NCBI RefSeq assembly: GCF_947500765.1
Contig: NZ_CANMTH010000013.1
Coordinates: forward strand, 31,458 to 95,457
DNA from: an uncultured Formosa sp.
Lineage (GTDB): Bacteria > Bacteroidota > Bacteroidia > Flavobacteriales > Flavobacteriaceae
Length of the DNA stretch: 64,000 nt
Direction of reading: 5' to 3'
Under the pieces are notes generated by a model. It was not told the DNA's origin and ran no database searches. It saw only the letters and a program-made list of their open reading frames with translations. Positions 25,800 through 35,139 of the stretch are shown in pieces (within the stretch, counting starts at the first letter, position 1; every line of letters begins with the position of its first letter). The position numbers were made by a program, and so were the translations under genes.

Positions 25800-27779
25800 T
25801 TGAAAATTTTAGACCGATATATCTTAACCACTTACCTCAAGACATTTTTTAGTGTTTTTATAATACTAATGATGATTTTTGTATTACAAACCATTTGGCT
25901 ATTTATAAAAGAGCTAGCTGGTAAAGATTTAGACGTTATTGTTATTTTTAAGTTCTTAATGTACTACTCGCCTAAGTTAATACCTTTAGTATTGCCACTT
26001 ACCATTTTATTATCATCTATAATGGTTTTTGGAAGTTTTGCAGAAAACTATGAATTTGCCGCCATGAAATCTACAGGAATTTCATTACAACGTGCTATGG
26101 CGGGACTAAGTGTTTTTATTGTTATTTTAGGAATTGTTACTTTTTTCTTTTCTAATAATGTAATTCCGTGGGGAGAATACCACTCCTACAACCTTCGTAA
26201 AAATATAGCAAAACTAAAACCAGCTATGGTTATTGCAGAAGGCCAATTTAATGATGTCGGAACCATTAATATTAAAGTAGAAAAAAAGACAGAAGACAAA
26301 TATTTACACGATATTATTATTCATAAAAAAGCAAATAGTGGTTTAGGAAACTATACAACTATTGTTGCTAAAAACGGAGAATTAATAGGTCAAGAAAATT
26401 CTAATATTTTAAAGTTAATTTTAAAGGATGGCTATTACTATGACGATACACCTCCTAAAAAAGCTAAAGAAAGACGCCGCAGACCGTTTACAAAAAGCGC
26501 CTTCGACGTGTATACAATTAACACCGATTTATCGCAATTAGACAACGTTGATTTAGACGATAAAAATGTAGATAGTAAATATAACATGTTGGATGTCTCT
26601 GGTTTAAATTACACGATAGACTCACTAGCTCATGAGCGTGAAAAAGACTACGATAAACTTTCTCATAATATTTATAACCGTTATAGTATAAAAAATTTAG
26701 AGATTAGTTTGCAACCACTGAAAGACACTATATATACAGGAAATATTTTAGATTTATATGATAATGACAAACGACTTCAGATTGTAGAATTATCTATAAA
26801 CAGTTCTGCAAGCACAAAGCAAATTCTTAACAATAACGAAAAATCATTTAAAACAAAATCTGCTTGGTTAAACAAGCATGTTATTGCTTTACATGAAAAA
26901 TTATCATTAGGGTTTGCCTGTATTATTCTATTTTTTGTTGGAGCTCCATTAGGCGCATTAATTAGAAAAGGAGGTTTAGGATTACCTATGATTATTGCAA
27001 TTTTACTCTTCTTAACCTATCACTTTATTGGTATTTTCGCTAAAAACAGTGCTAAAGACGGCACATTTAATCCTGTTTTAGCGACATGGTTTTCAACCTT
27101 AGTTATGCTACCTTTAGGAGTGTTTTTAACACGTCGAGCAACTGCCGATAAAGGATTATTTGAGTTTGATCATATTTTAATTCCGCTAAAAAAACTACTC
27201 CCATTTAAAAATAATTCTGATGAGATATTTGCAGACGGATTTAGCAGAGATTTTAGTGATTTTAAACGTTATAAGGAAGATAAACTTTTAAGTATTATAA
27301 AAGATCCAACGGCTTATAATTATCACGAATCTGGTAAAATAGAAGCATTATATACATTAGAAGAACGTAATTTAGATTTAGAAGCCCTTAGAATGAAAGG
27401 CGTACATATCGATAAAACCTTCGAAACCGCTAAAAACCTAGTTACACGATTAAATATTTACTCAAAAATTGCTTTAATTTTTAATTGTACTGGAATAATA
27501 CTTCTCATTTTATTTTTCATTTTAAAAAATAATAAAATGCCAGGTTCAGCCACAACATGTTTACAATTAAGTATTATTTCGTTTATAATCTTTATAGTGT
27601 ACTATATCTCCCAACAATTCAGTATAATCGCTTTCAAAAAACATTTAAATCAAAAAAGTAAAAAGTATAACATCTTATTTACAATTTTAGGATTTATTAT
27701 ATACCCAATAGCTCATCCCTTCTTTAAACACAAAACAAAGGAGGACTTAAGTCGAAATGCGATACAACATTTAAACTAA
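25800..27779 (+). CDS. LptF/LptG family permease (YjgP/YjgQ)
   Basis: 659 residues with a TTG start at 25800. No ATG gives the conserved beginning MKILDRYILTTYLKTFFSVF, so TTG is probably real. The first four-helix half has GSFAENYEFAAMKSTGISLQ, the coupling-helix region. A periplasmic jellyroll part (about 130-300) follows, then FVGAPLGALIRKGGLGLP in the second membrane half. It moves lipopolysaccharide from the inner membrane to the Lpt bridge with LptB and a partner. Residues beyond ~450 form an extension with three more helices, so it is larger than the ~360-residue E. coli form. A ten-base palindrome overlaps the start. Confidence 0.9.
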   Translation: MKILDRYILTTYLKTFFSVFIILMMIFVLQTIWLFIKELAGKDLDVIVIFKFLMYYSPKLIPLVLPLTILLSSIMVFGSFAENYEFAAMKSTGISLQRAMAGLSVFIVILGIVTFFFSNNVIPWGEYHSYNLRKNIAKLKPAMVIAEGQFNDVGTINIKVEKKTEDKYLHDIIIHKKANSGLGNYTTIVAKNGELIGQENSNILKLILKDGYYYDDTPPKKAKERRRRPFTKSAFDVYTINTDLSQLDNVDLDDKNVDSKYNMLDVSGLNYTIDSLAHEREKDYDKLSHNIYNRYSIKNLEISLQPLKDTIYTGNILDLYDNDKRLQIVELSINSSASTKQILNNNEKSFKTKSAWLNKHVIALHEKLSLGFACIILFFVGAPLGALIRKGGLGLPMIIAILLFLTYHFIGIFAKNSAKDGTFNPVLATWFSTLVMLPLGVFLTRRATADKGLFEFDHILIPLKKLLPFKNNSDEIFADGFSRDFSDFKRYKEDKLLSIIKDPTAYNYHESGKIEALYTLEERNLDLEALRMKGVHIDKTFETAKNLVTRLNIYSKIALIFNCTGIILLILFFILKNNKMPGSATTCLQLSIISFIIFIVYYISQQFSIIAFKKHLNQKSKKYNILFTILGFIIYPIAHPFFKHKTKEDLSRNAIQHLN

Positions 27780-27785
27780 AAGCAA

Positions 27786-27793
27786 TATCTTTG
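27786..27793 (+). promoter_or_regulatory. -7 box TATCTTTG immediately upstream of ribB
   Basis: TATCTTTG matches TAnnTTTG and ends only four bases before the first ATG. Transcripts from it would have almost no leader. Confidence 0.5.
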
Positions 27794-27797
27794 CATT

Positions 27798-28955
27798 ATG
27801 ATGACAGAAACCAAAAACAAAACATCTTCATCTTTTAAACTACATACAATTAAAGAAGCCATTGACGATATTAGAAATGGTAAAGTAATTATAGTTGTAG
27901 ATGATGAAGACCGAGAAAACGAAGGCGACTTTATTGCCTCGGCATCTAAAGCAACACCTGAAATGGTGAATTTCATGGCCACACATGGTCGTGGATTAAT
28001 TTGCGCTCCGCTTACAGAAAGTCGTTGTAAAGCATTAGGTTTACCCATGATGGTTAGTAACAATACCGACCATATGGAAACTGCTTTTACAGTGTCTGTA
28101 GATTTACTTGGAAAAGGAGTTACTACAGGTATTTCTGCTGCAGATAGAGCACGTACAGTTCAAGCTTTAGTAGACCCAGAAACAAAACCGTTTGAATTAG
28201 CTAGACCAGGTCATATTTTTCCTCTTGTAGCTAAAGATGGAGGTGTTTTAAGGCGAACAGGACATACAGAAGCTGCTATAGATTTAGCTAGATTAGCAGG
28301 CTTAGAACCAGCCGGAATGATTGTTGAAATCATGAACGAAGACGGAACTATGGCACGACTACCTCAGCTTAAATTGGTTGCTGAAAAATTCGATTTAAAA
28401 ATCGTTTCTATTGAAGATTTAGTAGCTTACAGAATGCAACATGACTCTTTAATTGAAAAACAAGAAGATTTTGACATCCAAACACGTTTCGGGAAATTCC
28501 GTTTAAGAGCTTATAAGCAAACCACAAATAATCAAGTACATATTGCGTTAACAAAAGGACAATGGAAATCTGATGACCCTGTATTAACACGAATAAACTC
28601 GACACTTGTTAATAATGATATTTTAGGCACATTAACCAATAATCCTGATGCTAAATTAGACAACATGTTTAAAGTCATTAATGATGCTGAAAGCGGTGCT
28701 ATACTCTTTATAAACCAAGAGCCTACCTCTATGAATACCATTAAGCGTTTATCTATTTTAAAACAAGAACAAAAAGAAAATAGTGTAACAAAAGCACCTA
28801 GTATTGCAATGGATAATAAAGACTTTGGTATTGGTGCACAAATTTTACATGATCTTGGTATTCATAAACTCCGATTAATTTCGAATAGTGAACATACTAA
28901 ACGTGTTGGAATGATAGGTTACGGATTAGAAATTATCGATTACGTAAATTACTAA
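27798..28955 (+). CDS. ribB: 3,4-dihydroxy-2-butanone-4-phosphate synthase with degenerate GTP cyclohydrolase II-like domain
   Basis: 385 residues. Residues 15-215 are a complete DHBP synthase: VDDEDRENEGDF (34-45, metal site), THGRGLICAPL, GISAADRARTVQAL and GHTEAAIDLARLAGL. This makes the four-carbon unit of riboflavin from ribulose 5-phosphate. The C-terminal ~150 residues follow the RibA layout (TRFGKFRLRAY to HDLGIHKLRLISNS). They lack the Cys-rich zinc-binding segment of RibA (ECLTGDVFGS...CDCG), so GTP cyclohydrolase activity is unlikely. A separate RibA should exist elsewhere. ATG 27798 and 27801 are adjacent; either may be used. Confidence 0.9.
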   Translation: MMTETKNKTSSSFKLHTIKEAIDDIRNGKVIIVVDDEDRENEGDFIASASKATPEMVNFMATHGRGLICAPLTESRCKALGLPMMVSNNTDHMETAFTVSVDLLGKGVTTGISAADRARTVQALVDPETKPFELARPGHIFPLVAKDGGVLRRTGHTEAAIDLARLAGLEPAGMIVEIMNEDGTMARLPQLKLVAEKFDLKIVSIEDLVAYRMQHDSLIEKQEDFDIQTRFGKFRLRAYKQTTNNQVHIALTKGQWKSDDPVLTRINSTLVNNDILGTLTNNPDAKLDNMFKVINDAESGAILFINQEPTSMNTIKRLSILKQEQKENSVTKAPSIAMDNKDFGIGAQILHDLGIHKLRLISNSEHTKRVGMIGYGLEIIDYVNY

Positions 28956-28980
28956 ATACAACGTTCCGATTTAAAACATA

Positions 28981-29009
28981 AAAAACCACCTCGAACAGGT
29001 GGTTTTTTT
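28981..29009 (+). terminator. ribB terminator, possibly bidirectional
   Basis: ACCACCT and AGGTGGT pair, extended by A and T tracts, with loop CGAAC. T runs on both strands could also stop the minus-strand operon ending at 29113. Confidence 0.85.
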
Positions 29010-29112
29010 AGGCTATAATATCTCTTATTATTAAATCTGTAATAAGAAAGGTATATTAATTTAACACATTGAAAGTCTTTAAAATAACCCTACTTCATAT
29101 TATAAATCTGTT

Positions 29113-32100
29113 CTAGAATCCAAACCCTAAACCAAAGGAAACACGTACACCATCTACAGAGTTAAACACTCCTAAATTAGCTGTTAATAACTCTGCGCCA
29201 TTTACAAATACACCTCCTCCATAAGAATTATGCCACTTGTTAGAATTTTCCTGAGATAACCAAACACGGCCATAATCGAAACTACCATATACTCCTATTT
29301 TAATTGGTAATATTGGTGTTTTTAAATTGGTTAAACTATAACGTATATCTGTATTCTGATAAAAAGAACGTTTACCAGTAAAACGCTGGTTTCTAAATCC
29401 ACGTAATCCATCTTCTCCTCCTATTGCTGCAGCTTGATAAAATTCGAAATCATTACCAATATTAAGATGTCCTTTAAACGTTGTTGCAAAGACTAACCGT
29501 CCAGAATAATTTAATTTATGTACCAAAGATAATTTTGGAATTACATAACCAAAATCGCGACCATTAATATCTAAATTCTGACTATACCCTGTTTCTAAAT
29601 CAAGTTTTAAACCTAACGTTGGATAGGCTTTGTTATCGTAGTTTGCAAAATGAAAGCCTGCATGAACGCCAGCAAATTGCACTTCTTCAAAAATATAATG
29701 AGGTAAGGTAATACCGTTGTCTTCTACAAATCTATTCGTTGTATTATGCACTTCTGTAGTTTCGTAATGCACCCCAAAATCTATAGTACTTCCTCGCAAA
29801 GAATTCCAAACTAAACTTGGAGAAACTCCAAAACTTCTCACTTTAACACGATTAAAATCTACCCCTAAATCATCGCCGTTATTATTCGTTTCATTTCCAT
29901 AGCCGAAAAAATTCAAAGTATAATTCGGACTCTGAAAACCAGCTTGTACTTTAAGGTTTAAATGACCTACAACATGAGCAAATTCGCCACTATATAACAA
30001 TTCATAACCATTCGTTGCAAAATAAAATGCTGCTTTAAAGTTATGCTGACTGGTAAATGGGTTACGTTCAAAACCGTATCTAGTATATGTATGCGAAACC
30101 CCTAATTTAAATCCATCGTCAGGATTTGCTCCTAAAATAGGTAATAATTGATTGGTGTTACTTTTAAATTTCTTGAAATTATAAACCTGTGTTTCGTAAT
30201 CGTCTGTCAGTTTTATTTTAGCAGATTCTGCATTCAGCATGTAATTTTTTTTCGATTTATAATCGTAAATCACAATGTTCTTTCCTTTCTCTACCGAATA
30301 ATCATCTTTATTCTGACCTCCTATTAATCGGATTTTAATATGCTTACTTTTCCCTAAAACTTTAAACGTATCAGTATCATCTAAACCATAAATCCAAATT
30401 TCTTTAGTGTCTTTCGGATTATAAACTTTATGATGAAAACGATCTTTAATTTTATTTCCTTTTTTTCTAAATACAGAAACCTCAACATTTCCATTATCAA
30501 AACCTTTTACTGAGATATAATCATCTTTATTGGTGCCTGGAACTACAGCAAATTTACTAATTAGTTTATAATAGCGATCTGCAATATCTTTAAGGTTGGC
30601 ACGACGTGCTTTTAAAATGTCTTTTATTTTTGAAATAGATTTGTCTTGAACTTCTTTTGGTAATTTATCGAATGCCTTAGCAATCACCTCATCTGTAATA
30701 TTTTGCTGAATATATGCAACTTGAGCATCCCAAACCGATTTATCAATATCTGTTAAAAAGGCAACATCTAAAGGATAAGGTTCTGCATTAACGCCTTTTA
30801 TATCTCTTAAATTTTCATCATAGCTTCTAAGTACGCGAGCTCCAGGAATTAAAGCCACGCCTGCACTTAACATAAAACCTTCAGACATTTTTGAAAATGC
30901 TTGGTCGCGATCTCTTGGCAAAGCTCTATATACTTTTTTACCATCTTCTTTAAACTCTAACCAACGCCATTGGTCTTGATGCCTATCCCAATCTCCAATA
31001 AGCATATCGAATAATCTGGATTTTATGTAGTTTTCTTGATCGATAAAGACATCTTCATCTGAATGAATTTTTTGAAAAACATCCATTGTACTAATTATAT
31101 CTCCTGTGAAATTTTCTCCGGCTAGATTTTTATGACCTTCAGATGCATGTTCTTCTAAAAAGTACAATTCACCTCCAAATTCCGAATTAAATTCCATTAA
31201 TGCATTTTGCTTCGGAACGTAATATAATTTCGGATTTAAATGGTATACACCAACTGCATCAGACAATACATCTATAGTTAATGGTGCATATGGGTGTGCT
31301 CCTGTAAACACATCAGACACTAAAGCTTCTGCTGCTGTATCGTCAAACTGACCTTCTACATATTGATCGCGAAACATTGCTGCTTGTATATACTGAGTAG
31401 CACTTTTCTTTAAAGCACGCATTACATATTGCGTTCCTTCTGCATCTTGTAATCTTAAAGATTTAGATTGTGTTCCACCTCCTTTTCTAATCGGAATAAC
31501 ACCCCCATAAAGCGTATCTAAATTCAAAGTTTTTGCTAAAACGGGTTTACTATAATAATCTCGAAAACGCTCTCCCCATAAAAACTTATAAAACGAAGAC
31601 TTATTCGTGTCTTCTAATGTTAATACTGATGCTTTAACCGAATCTTGAAATTTACTTGGATAATTAATTCGAGAAGGACTCACTGCTTCATGAATGTTTT
31701 TTCGAAAAACCACACTATTGGTTTCTGCTTTTAAAAACTGAACATCTGTAGCTAGATTTTTATGAATATTTAATACTGCATATCCGTTTTCTGCTAAGCC
31801 AAACTGCGCATCTGATCGCGGTCTTACTCCTGTTGTTTTAGAACCTGAACCACTAATTATTTGAGTTAAATTATCTAACTGAATAAACTGCAAACTATGC
31901 TCATGTCCTGAAATAAAAATAACATGGTCGTTTTGTTGGGCAGCTGCAATTAGCTGTTTACGCATGTCGTTATAAAACCAATTAGACATATCTGCATTAG
32001 AAATACCAGTCGTACTTCTTAAAATATTTTTTACTGTACCTAAAATAGGTAAAGGTTTCATATGGTCTGCAAAAGTATATTGTCCGTTATGCGGACCATT

Positions 32101-32769
32101 ACTAAACATTGGGTGATGAATGGCAACCAATGTGGTTTTGCCTCTTGCTTTTTTTATTTCACTTTTAAATTCATCTAAAAATTGATCTCTTGTTTTAATA
32201 TCACAATCGTCGTTAATAGTTGGTTGTTTATTCCAATTTGTAATATACCATTGGGAATCTACAACAATTAAAACCACATCGTCATTAATATTAATACGCT
32301 TTATACCACATCCATTTTCTGGCTTAAATGTATTTTTACCTAAAGCATCTTCTACTATTTTCTCCTGACGCTTAAGTCCTTTTATACCACTATACCAATC
32401 GTGATTTCCAGGAATAACATATACAGATCCAGGAAACGTTTTAGCAACTTCCAATTGCAGTTCCATTGCTTTTTTTGCTGCGTTGTGACCTTTCTCTCCT
32501 TTATCAGGAAACCCTTTAGGGTAAATGTTGTCGCCTAAGAAAAACAATAAATCTTCTTTATCTGCTGAAGCAAACTGTTTTTGCATTTCTAATAGTGCTT
32601 TTGGCGCTTTTCCATCTTTTGGTTTACCGGCATCTCCTACCAAAAACACATTAAGTGTTTCTTTATTTATATCTTGTAACTCGCCTTCTTTTAAAGGCGA
32701 ATAATTAGACTTATAAGTTGCACAACTAGCGAGAACAATAAAAAATAAAAAGAGTAAAAATTTATTCAT
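29113..32769 (-). CDS. Lipoprotein fusion: metallophosphoesterase, CotH-like segment, Omp85-like barrel
   Basis: 1218 residues. The lipoprotein signal is FIVLASC (C16). Calcineurin-like phosphoesterase motifs are VGDAG (D46), GDN (79-81), GNHDWYSG (121-128), IHHP (217-220) and GHEH (288-291). Residues 420-630 carry a Gly-rich loop (KGGGTQSKSL, 429-438), YVMRALKKS (448-456), GDWDRHQDQW (592-601) and PRDRDQAF (618-625). The last two recall the catalytic DxD elements of CotH/Fam20 kinase-like proteins; that is my inference. Residues ~880-1218 are a beta-barrel with the Omp85/surface-antigen motif GGEDGLRGFRNQRF, ending in Phe. It probably sits in the outer membrane. It is the last gene of the operon, 16 bases after the GAF gene. 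Confidence 0.82.
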   Translation of the reverse strand: MNKFLLFLFFIVLASCATYKSNYSPLKEGELQDINKETLNVFLVGDAGKPKDGKAPKALLEMQKQFASADKEDLLFFLGDNIYPKGFPDKGEKGHNAAKKAMELQLEVAKTFPGSVYVIPGNHDWYSGIKGLKRQEKIVEDALGKNTFKPENGCGIKRININDDVVLIVVDSQWYITNWNKQPTINDDCDIKTRDQFLDEFKSEIKKARGKTTLVAIHHPMFSNGPHNGQYTFADHMKPLPILGTVKNILRSTTGISNADMSNWFYNDMRKQLIAAAQQNDHVIFISGHEHSLQFIQLDNLTQIISGSGSKTTGVRPRSDAQFGLAENGYAVLNIHKNLATDVQFLKAETNSVVFRKNIHEAVSPSRINYPSKFQDSVKASVLTLEDTNKSSFYKFLWGERFRDYYSKPVLAKTLNLDTLYGGVIPIRKGGGTQSKSLRLQDAEGTQYVMRALKKSATQYIQAAMFRDQYVEGQFDDTAAEALVSDVFTGAHPYAPLTIDVLSDAVGVYHLNPKLYYVPKQNALMEFNSEFGGELYFLEEHASEGHKNLAGENFTGDIISTMDVFQKIHSDEDVFIDQENYIKSRLFDMLIGDWDRHQDQWRWLEFKEDGKKVYRALPRDRDQAFSKMSEGFMLSAGVALIPGARVLRSYDENLRDIKGVNAEPYPLDVAFLTDIDKSVWDAQVAYIQQNITDEVIAKAFDKLPKEVQDKSISKIKDILKARRANLKDIADRYYKLISKFAVVPGTNKDDYISVKGFDNGNVEVSVFRKKGNKIKDRFHHKVYNPKDTKEIWIYGLDDTDTFKVLGKSKHIKIRLIGGQNKDDYSVEKGKNIVIYDYKSKKNYMLNAESAKIKLTDDYETQVYNFKKFKSNTNQLLPILGANPDDGFKLGVSHTYTRYGFERNPFTSQHNFKAAFYFATNGYELLYSGEFAHVVGHLNLKVQAGFQSPNYTLNFFGYGNETNNNGDDLGVDFNRVKVRSFGVSPSLVWNSLRGSTIDFGVHYETTEVHNTTNRFVEDNGITLPHYIFEEVQFAGVHAGFHFANYDNKAYPTLGLKLDLETGYSQNLDINGRDFGYVIPKLSLVHKLNYSGRLVFATTFKGHLNIGNDFEFYQAAAIGGEDGLRGFRNQRFTGKRSFYQNTDIRYSLTNLKTPILPIKIGVYGSFDYGRVWLSQENSNKWHNSYGGGVFVNGAELLTANLGVFNSVDGVRVSFGLGFGF

Positions 32770-32785
32770 AAACTGAAGGTTTCTT

Positions 32786-35131
32786 TTAAAATGTTGCTTC
32801 TATATCTGCTATAGAAAACACCGTTCCAGCATCTTCCAAATTGGTATTAATATCTGCTCGAATGGCTTTAATACCATTTGCACCTTGAAGTTCTTCAACC
32901 TCAACAATTTCGATATGTTTACCTATATAATTTTTAGATTGAAGGAATTCGAAATAATTTAAATATTCACGTTCTATCGCATTGGTTGAAAAGACTACGC
33001 ATAATTTGTGTGGTTGTGTAATACGTTCTTTAGTGCCTTTAATTAATGCTTTATCTATTCGTTTTTTAATCATTTCGTAACGCACATTGTATGCACCATC
33101 TACATCAAACTGTTTTTCGTCTATACGGTACCGTATTGTTAATGGTACATCGTAAACTAAAATTAAAGAAGTTACGTCTAGCTTTACTGGAAACTCTTGC
33201 TGATGTTTATAATATAAAGCTTCCATCTCGCACATCACTTGTAATTGCCACAATCTTAAATTAAACAACATGGATTCATGATACTCCTTATGTTGTGCTA
33301 TAGACTGACCAACGTACATGTTATGTTCAATACCATCAGTTTTAAATTTTTCAAAATAATGTGGAAAAATAGCTTGTGCATTAACCTGTTGCTTGTCTAG
33401 AAATATAGATAAGTTTTTATTTATAGTATTAATGGTTTGGTCGTATTCTTTTCTAGCAGAATAGAACAATTGTTTGTCCTCATCTACCGTATTTATAAAA
33501 TCTTCAATTTCTTCACTAACTATTCCTGCAGCTTTAAAATATTTAAATAACGGATAAATATCTTTTTCTAAAAAAAGATGAATTTCTTGTTCTGTATTAT
33601 TACTAAACGCAGCATCTAACTCGAAAATTTTCTTTTCAATCTTATAGATAAGTTGTTCGTAAAACGGCATATTTTGTTTAGCTAATACACTTTGTAATAT
33701 GCCTTTTATTTGTGTTAGCGCCTTATTTAAATCGTATTGAATAGCATGGTTTCTCGCCATAGAAGACCCTACAATATCTATTTGTCCATATAATGGCAAC
33801 ACGTTTTCGAAAGTAATTTCATTAAAACTAGGAGATTCTCCTGCTTCTCGACCTTGTATAAATCGATGTGCTTCCTCAATAAAACGCCATTCTACTGCTG
33901 GGTGAATAGAGGTACATTGGTTTTGTATAACAGCACTTACTTTGTTATCATATTCATCTAATGATCGTTTTGAATGGCTTAAAATAAACGGCATAATCGT
34001 GTCTAACTTAACCTTATTTATAGCATTTAATTGATTGGTTTTATATGCAGCCAATTCTACTATAAACTGAAGTTTTCCATTTATTTTTATAGGTAATAAA
34101 ATAGCACTCTTAAAACCTCTTTCTAATAACCTACGACTTAAATTATTGCCTTTAGTAAGACGATGATAATTAGGCACATTTGATATCACTACAGGTTCAT
34201 GTTTTGTAAATAAAGATTCATACACATGTTTGCAAGCGTAAGTTATACACGAAACAGAATGTCCTTCTTGTAAAGTTAGAGCATTAACACCAACGCCTAA
34301 CGGACGAAATAAAACGCCTTTATCTACAATGTAATTTCCGAATTCAAGATCGTTTATGTTAAATATTTTACGCACATCTTCTAAAATTTGTATGGAATTT
34401 TCTGAAGTTCCTTCTATAAGATGTGTTTTAAATTCATCTATTTTTTCATCTAATGTTGTATCTATCATACTTATCAGTCCAAAACCTTCTACAGTCCAAG
34501 AATTATCCGGAAAATAACGGTCCCAAACAGATTTATCTTGCGCATTTTCCAAAAGTTCGTCTAAAATTTCTGATGTAATTTCTACAGCATTTTCATTCGG
34601 ATAAATCGTTAAAAAATCGGCATTAAAAGTAATTCTATAGGTTCGTGTTTTTCCATTAGCATCGATAAGCTGAATTTGTTTTGGACGTTCAAAATCGACA
34701 TTAAAACCATAATAGGTATTTAAAATAATAGCATACGGATTTAAATCTATCGAATTTTCGTTGTCTTTATATAGCTTCCTTAATACATCATTAACATCTG
34801 AAGAAGTTTCTTCAATGATTTTTTTAAAACGATTAGATACGTAAAAATACTCATTAGAATACGGATATATTGCAGCTTTAATTTCATTATCACCTAATGC
34901 AGGAGGAAACAAAAAAGCCATAATCTTATCGACTTCTTCTTTATATGTATTGAATACTTCTAACGAACGAATTCCTGTAACTAATTCAGGGTTTTGGTCT
35001 AGAATAGAAATAACCTGATGGGCTAAAAATTGTTCCATAGGTTGCTTTGAAGTCAATAATTTTTCAAAAGTTGATTTCAAATATCTAAAAGAAATAACCG
35101 GTTTAAATGGCCCTTTAATTAATTGTTCCAT
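32786..35131 (-). CDS. GAF-domain protein of unknown function
   Basis: 781 residues, no signal peptide or membrane helix, so cytosolic. A GAF-like domain spans about 240-385 (VLFRPLGVGVNALTLQEGHS, GFKSAILLPIKINGKLQFIVEL). It is followed by a conserved-looking segment, FENVLPLYGQIDIVGSS (441-457), and a long helical C-terminal half. GAF domains bind cyclic nucleotides or other small ligands. No output domain is recognised. It lies eight bases after the HD-PycTM gene and 16 before the phosphoesterase fusion, so all three are probably one transcript. A ligand-sensing role for this operon is inference. Confidence 0.72.
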   Translation of the reverse strand: MEQLIKGPFKPVISFRYLKSTFEKLLTSKQPMEQFLAHQVISILDQNPELVTGIRSLEVFNTYKEEVDKIMAFLFPPALGDNEIKAAIYPYSNEYFYVSNRFKKIIEETSSDVNDVLRKLYKDNENSIDLNPYAIILNTYYGFNVDFERPKQIQLIDANGKTRTYRITFNADFLTIYPNENAVEITSEILDELLENAQDKSVWDRYFPDNSWTVEGFGLISMIDTTLDEKIDEFKTHLIEGTSENSIQILEDVRKIFNINDLEFGNYIVDKGVLFRPLGVGVNALTLQEGHSVSCITYACKHVYESLFTKHEPVVISNVPNYHRLTKGNNLSRRLLERGFKSAILLPIKINGKLQFIVELAAYKTNQLNAINKVKLDTIMPFILSHSKRSLDEYDNKVSAVIQNQCTSIHPAVEWRFIEEAHRFIQGREAGESPSFNEITFENVLPLYGQIDIVGSSMARNHAIQYDLNKALTQIKGILQSVLAKQNMPFYEQLIYKIEKKIFELDAAFSNNTEQEIHLFLEKDIYPLFKYFKAAGIVSEEIEDFINTVDEDKQLFYSARKEYDQTINTINKNLSIFLDKQQVNAQAIFPHYFEKFKTDGIEHNMYVGQSIAQHKEYHESMLFNLRLWQLQVMCEMEALYYKHQQEFPVKLDVTSLILVYDVPLTIRYRIDEKQFDVDGAYNVRYEMIKKRIDKALIKGTKERITQPHKLCVVFSTNAIEREYLNYFEFLQSKNYIGKHIEIVEVEELQGANGIKAIRADINTNLEDAGTVFSIADIEATF

Positions 35132-35139
35132 AATCGTTT

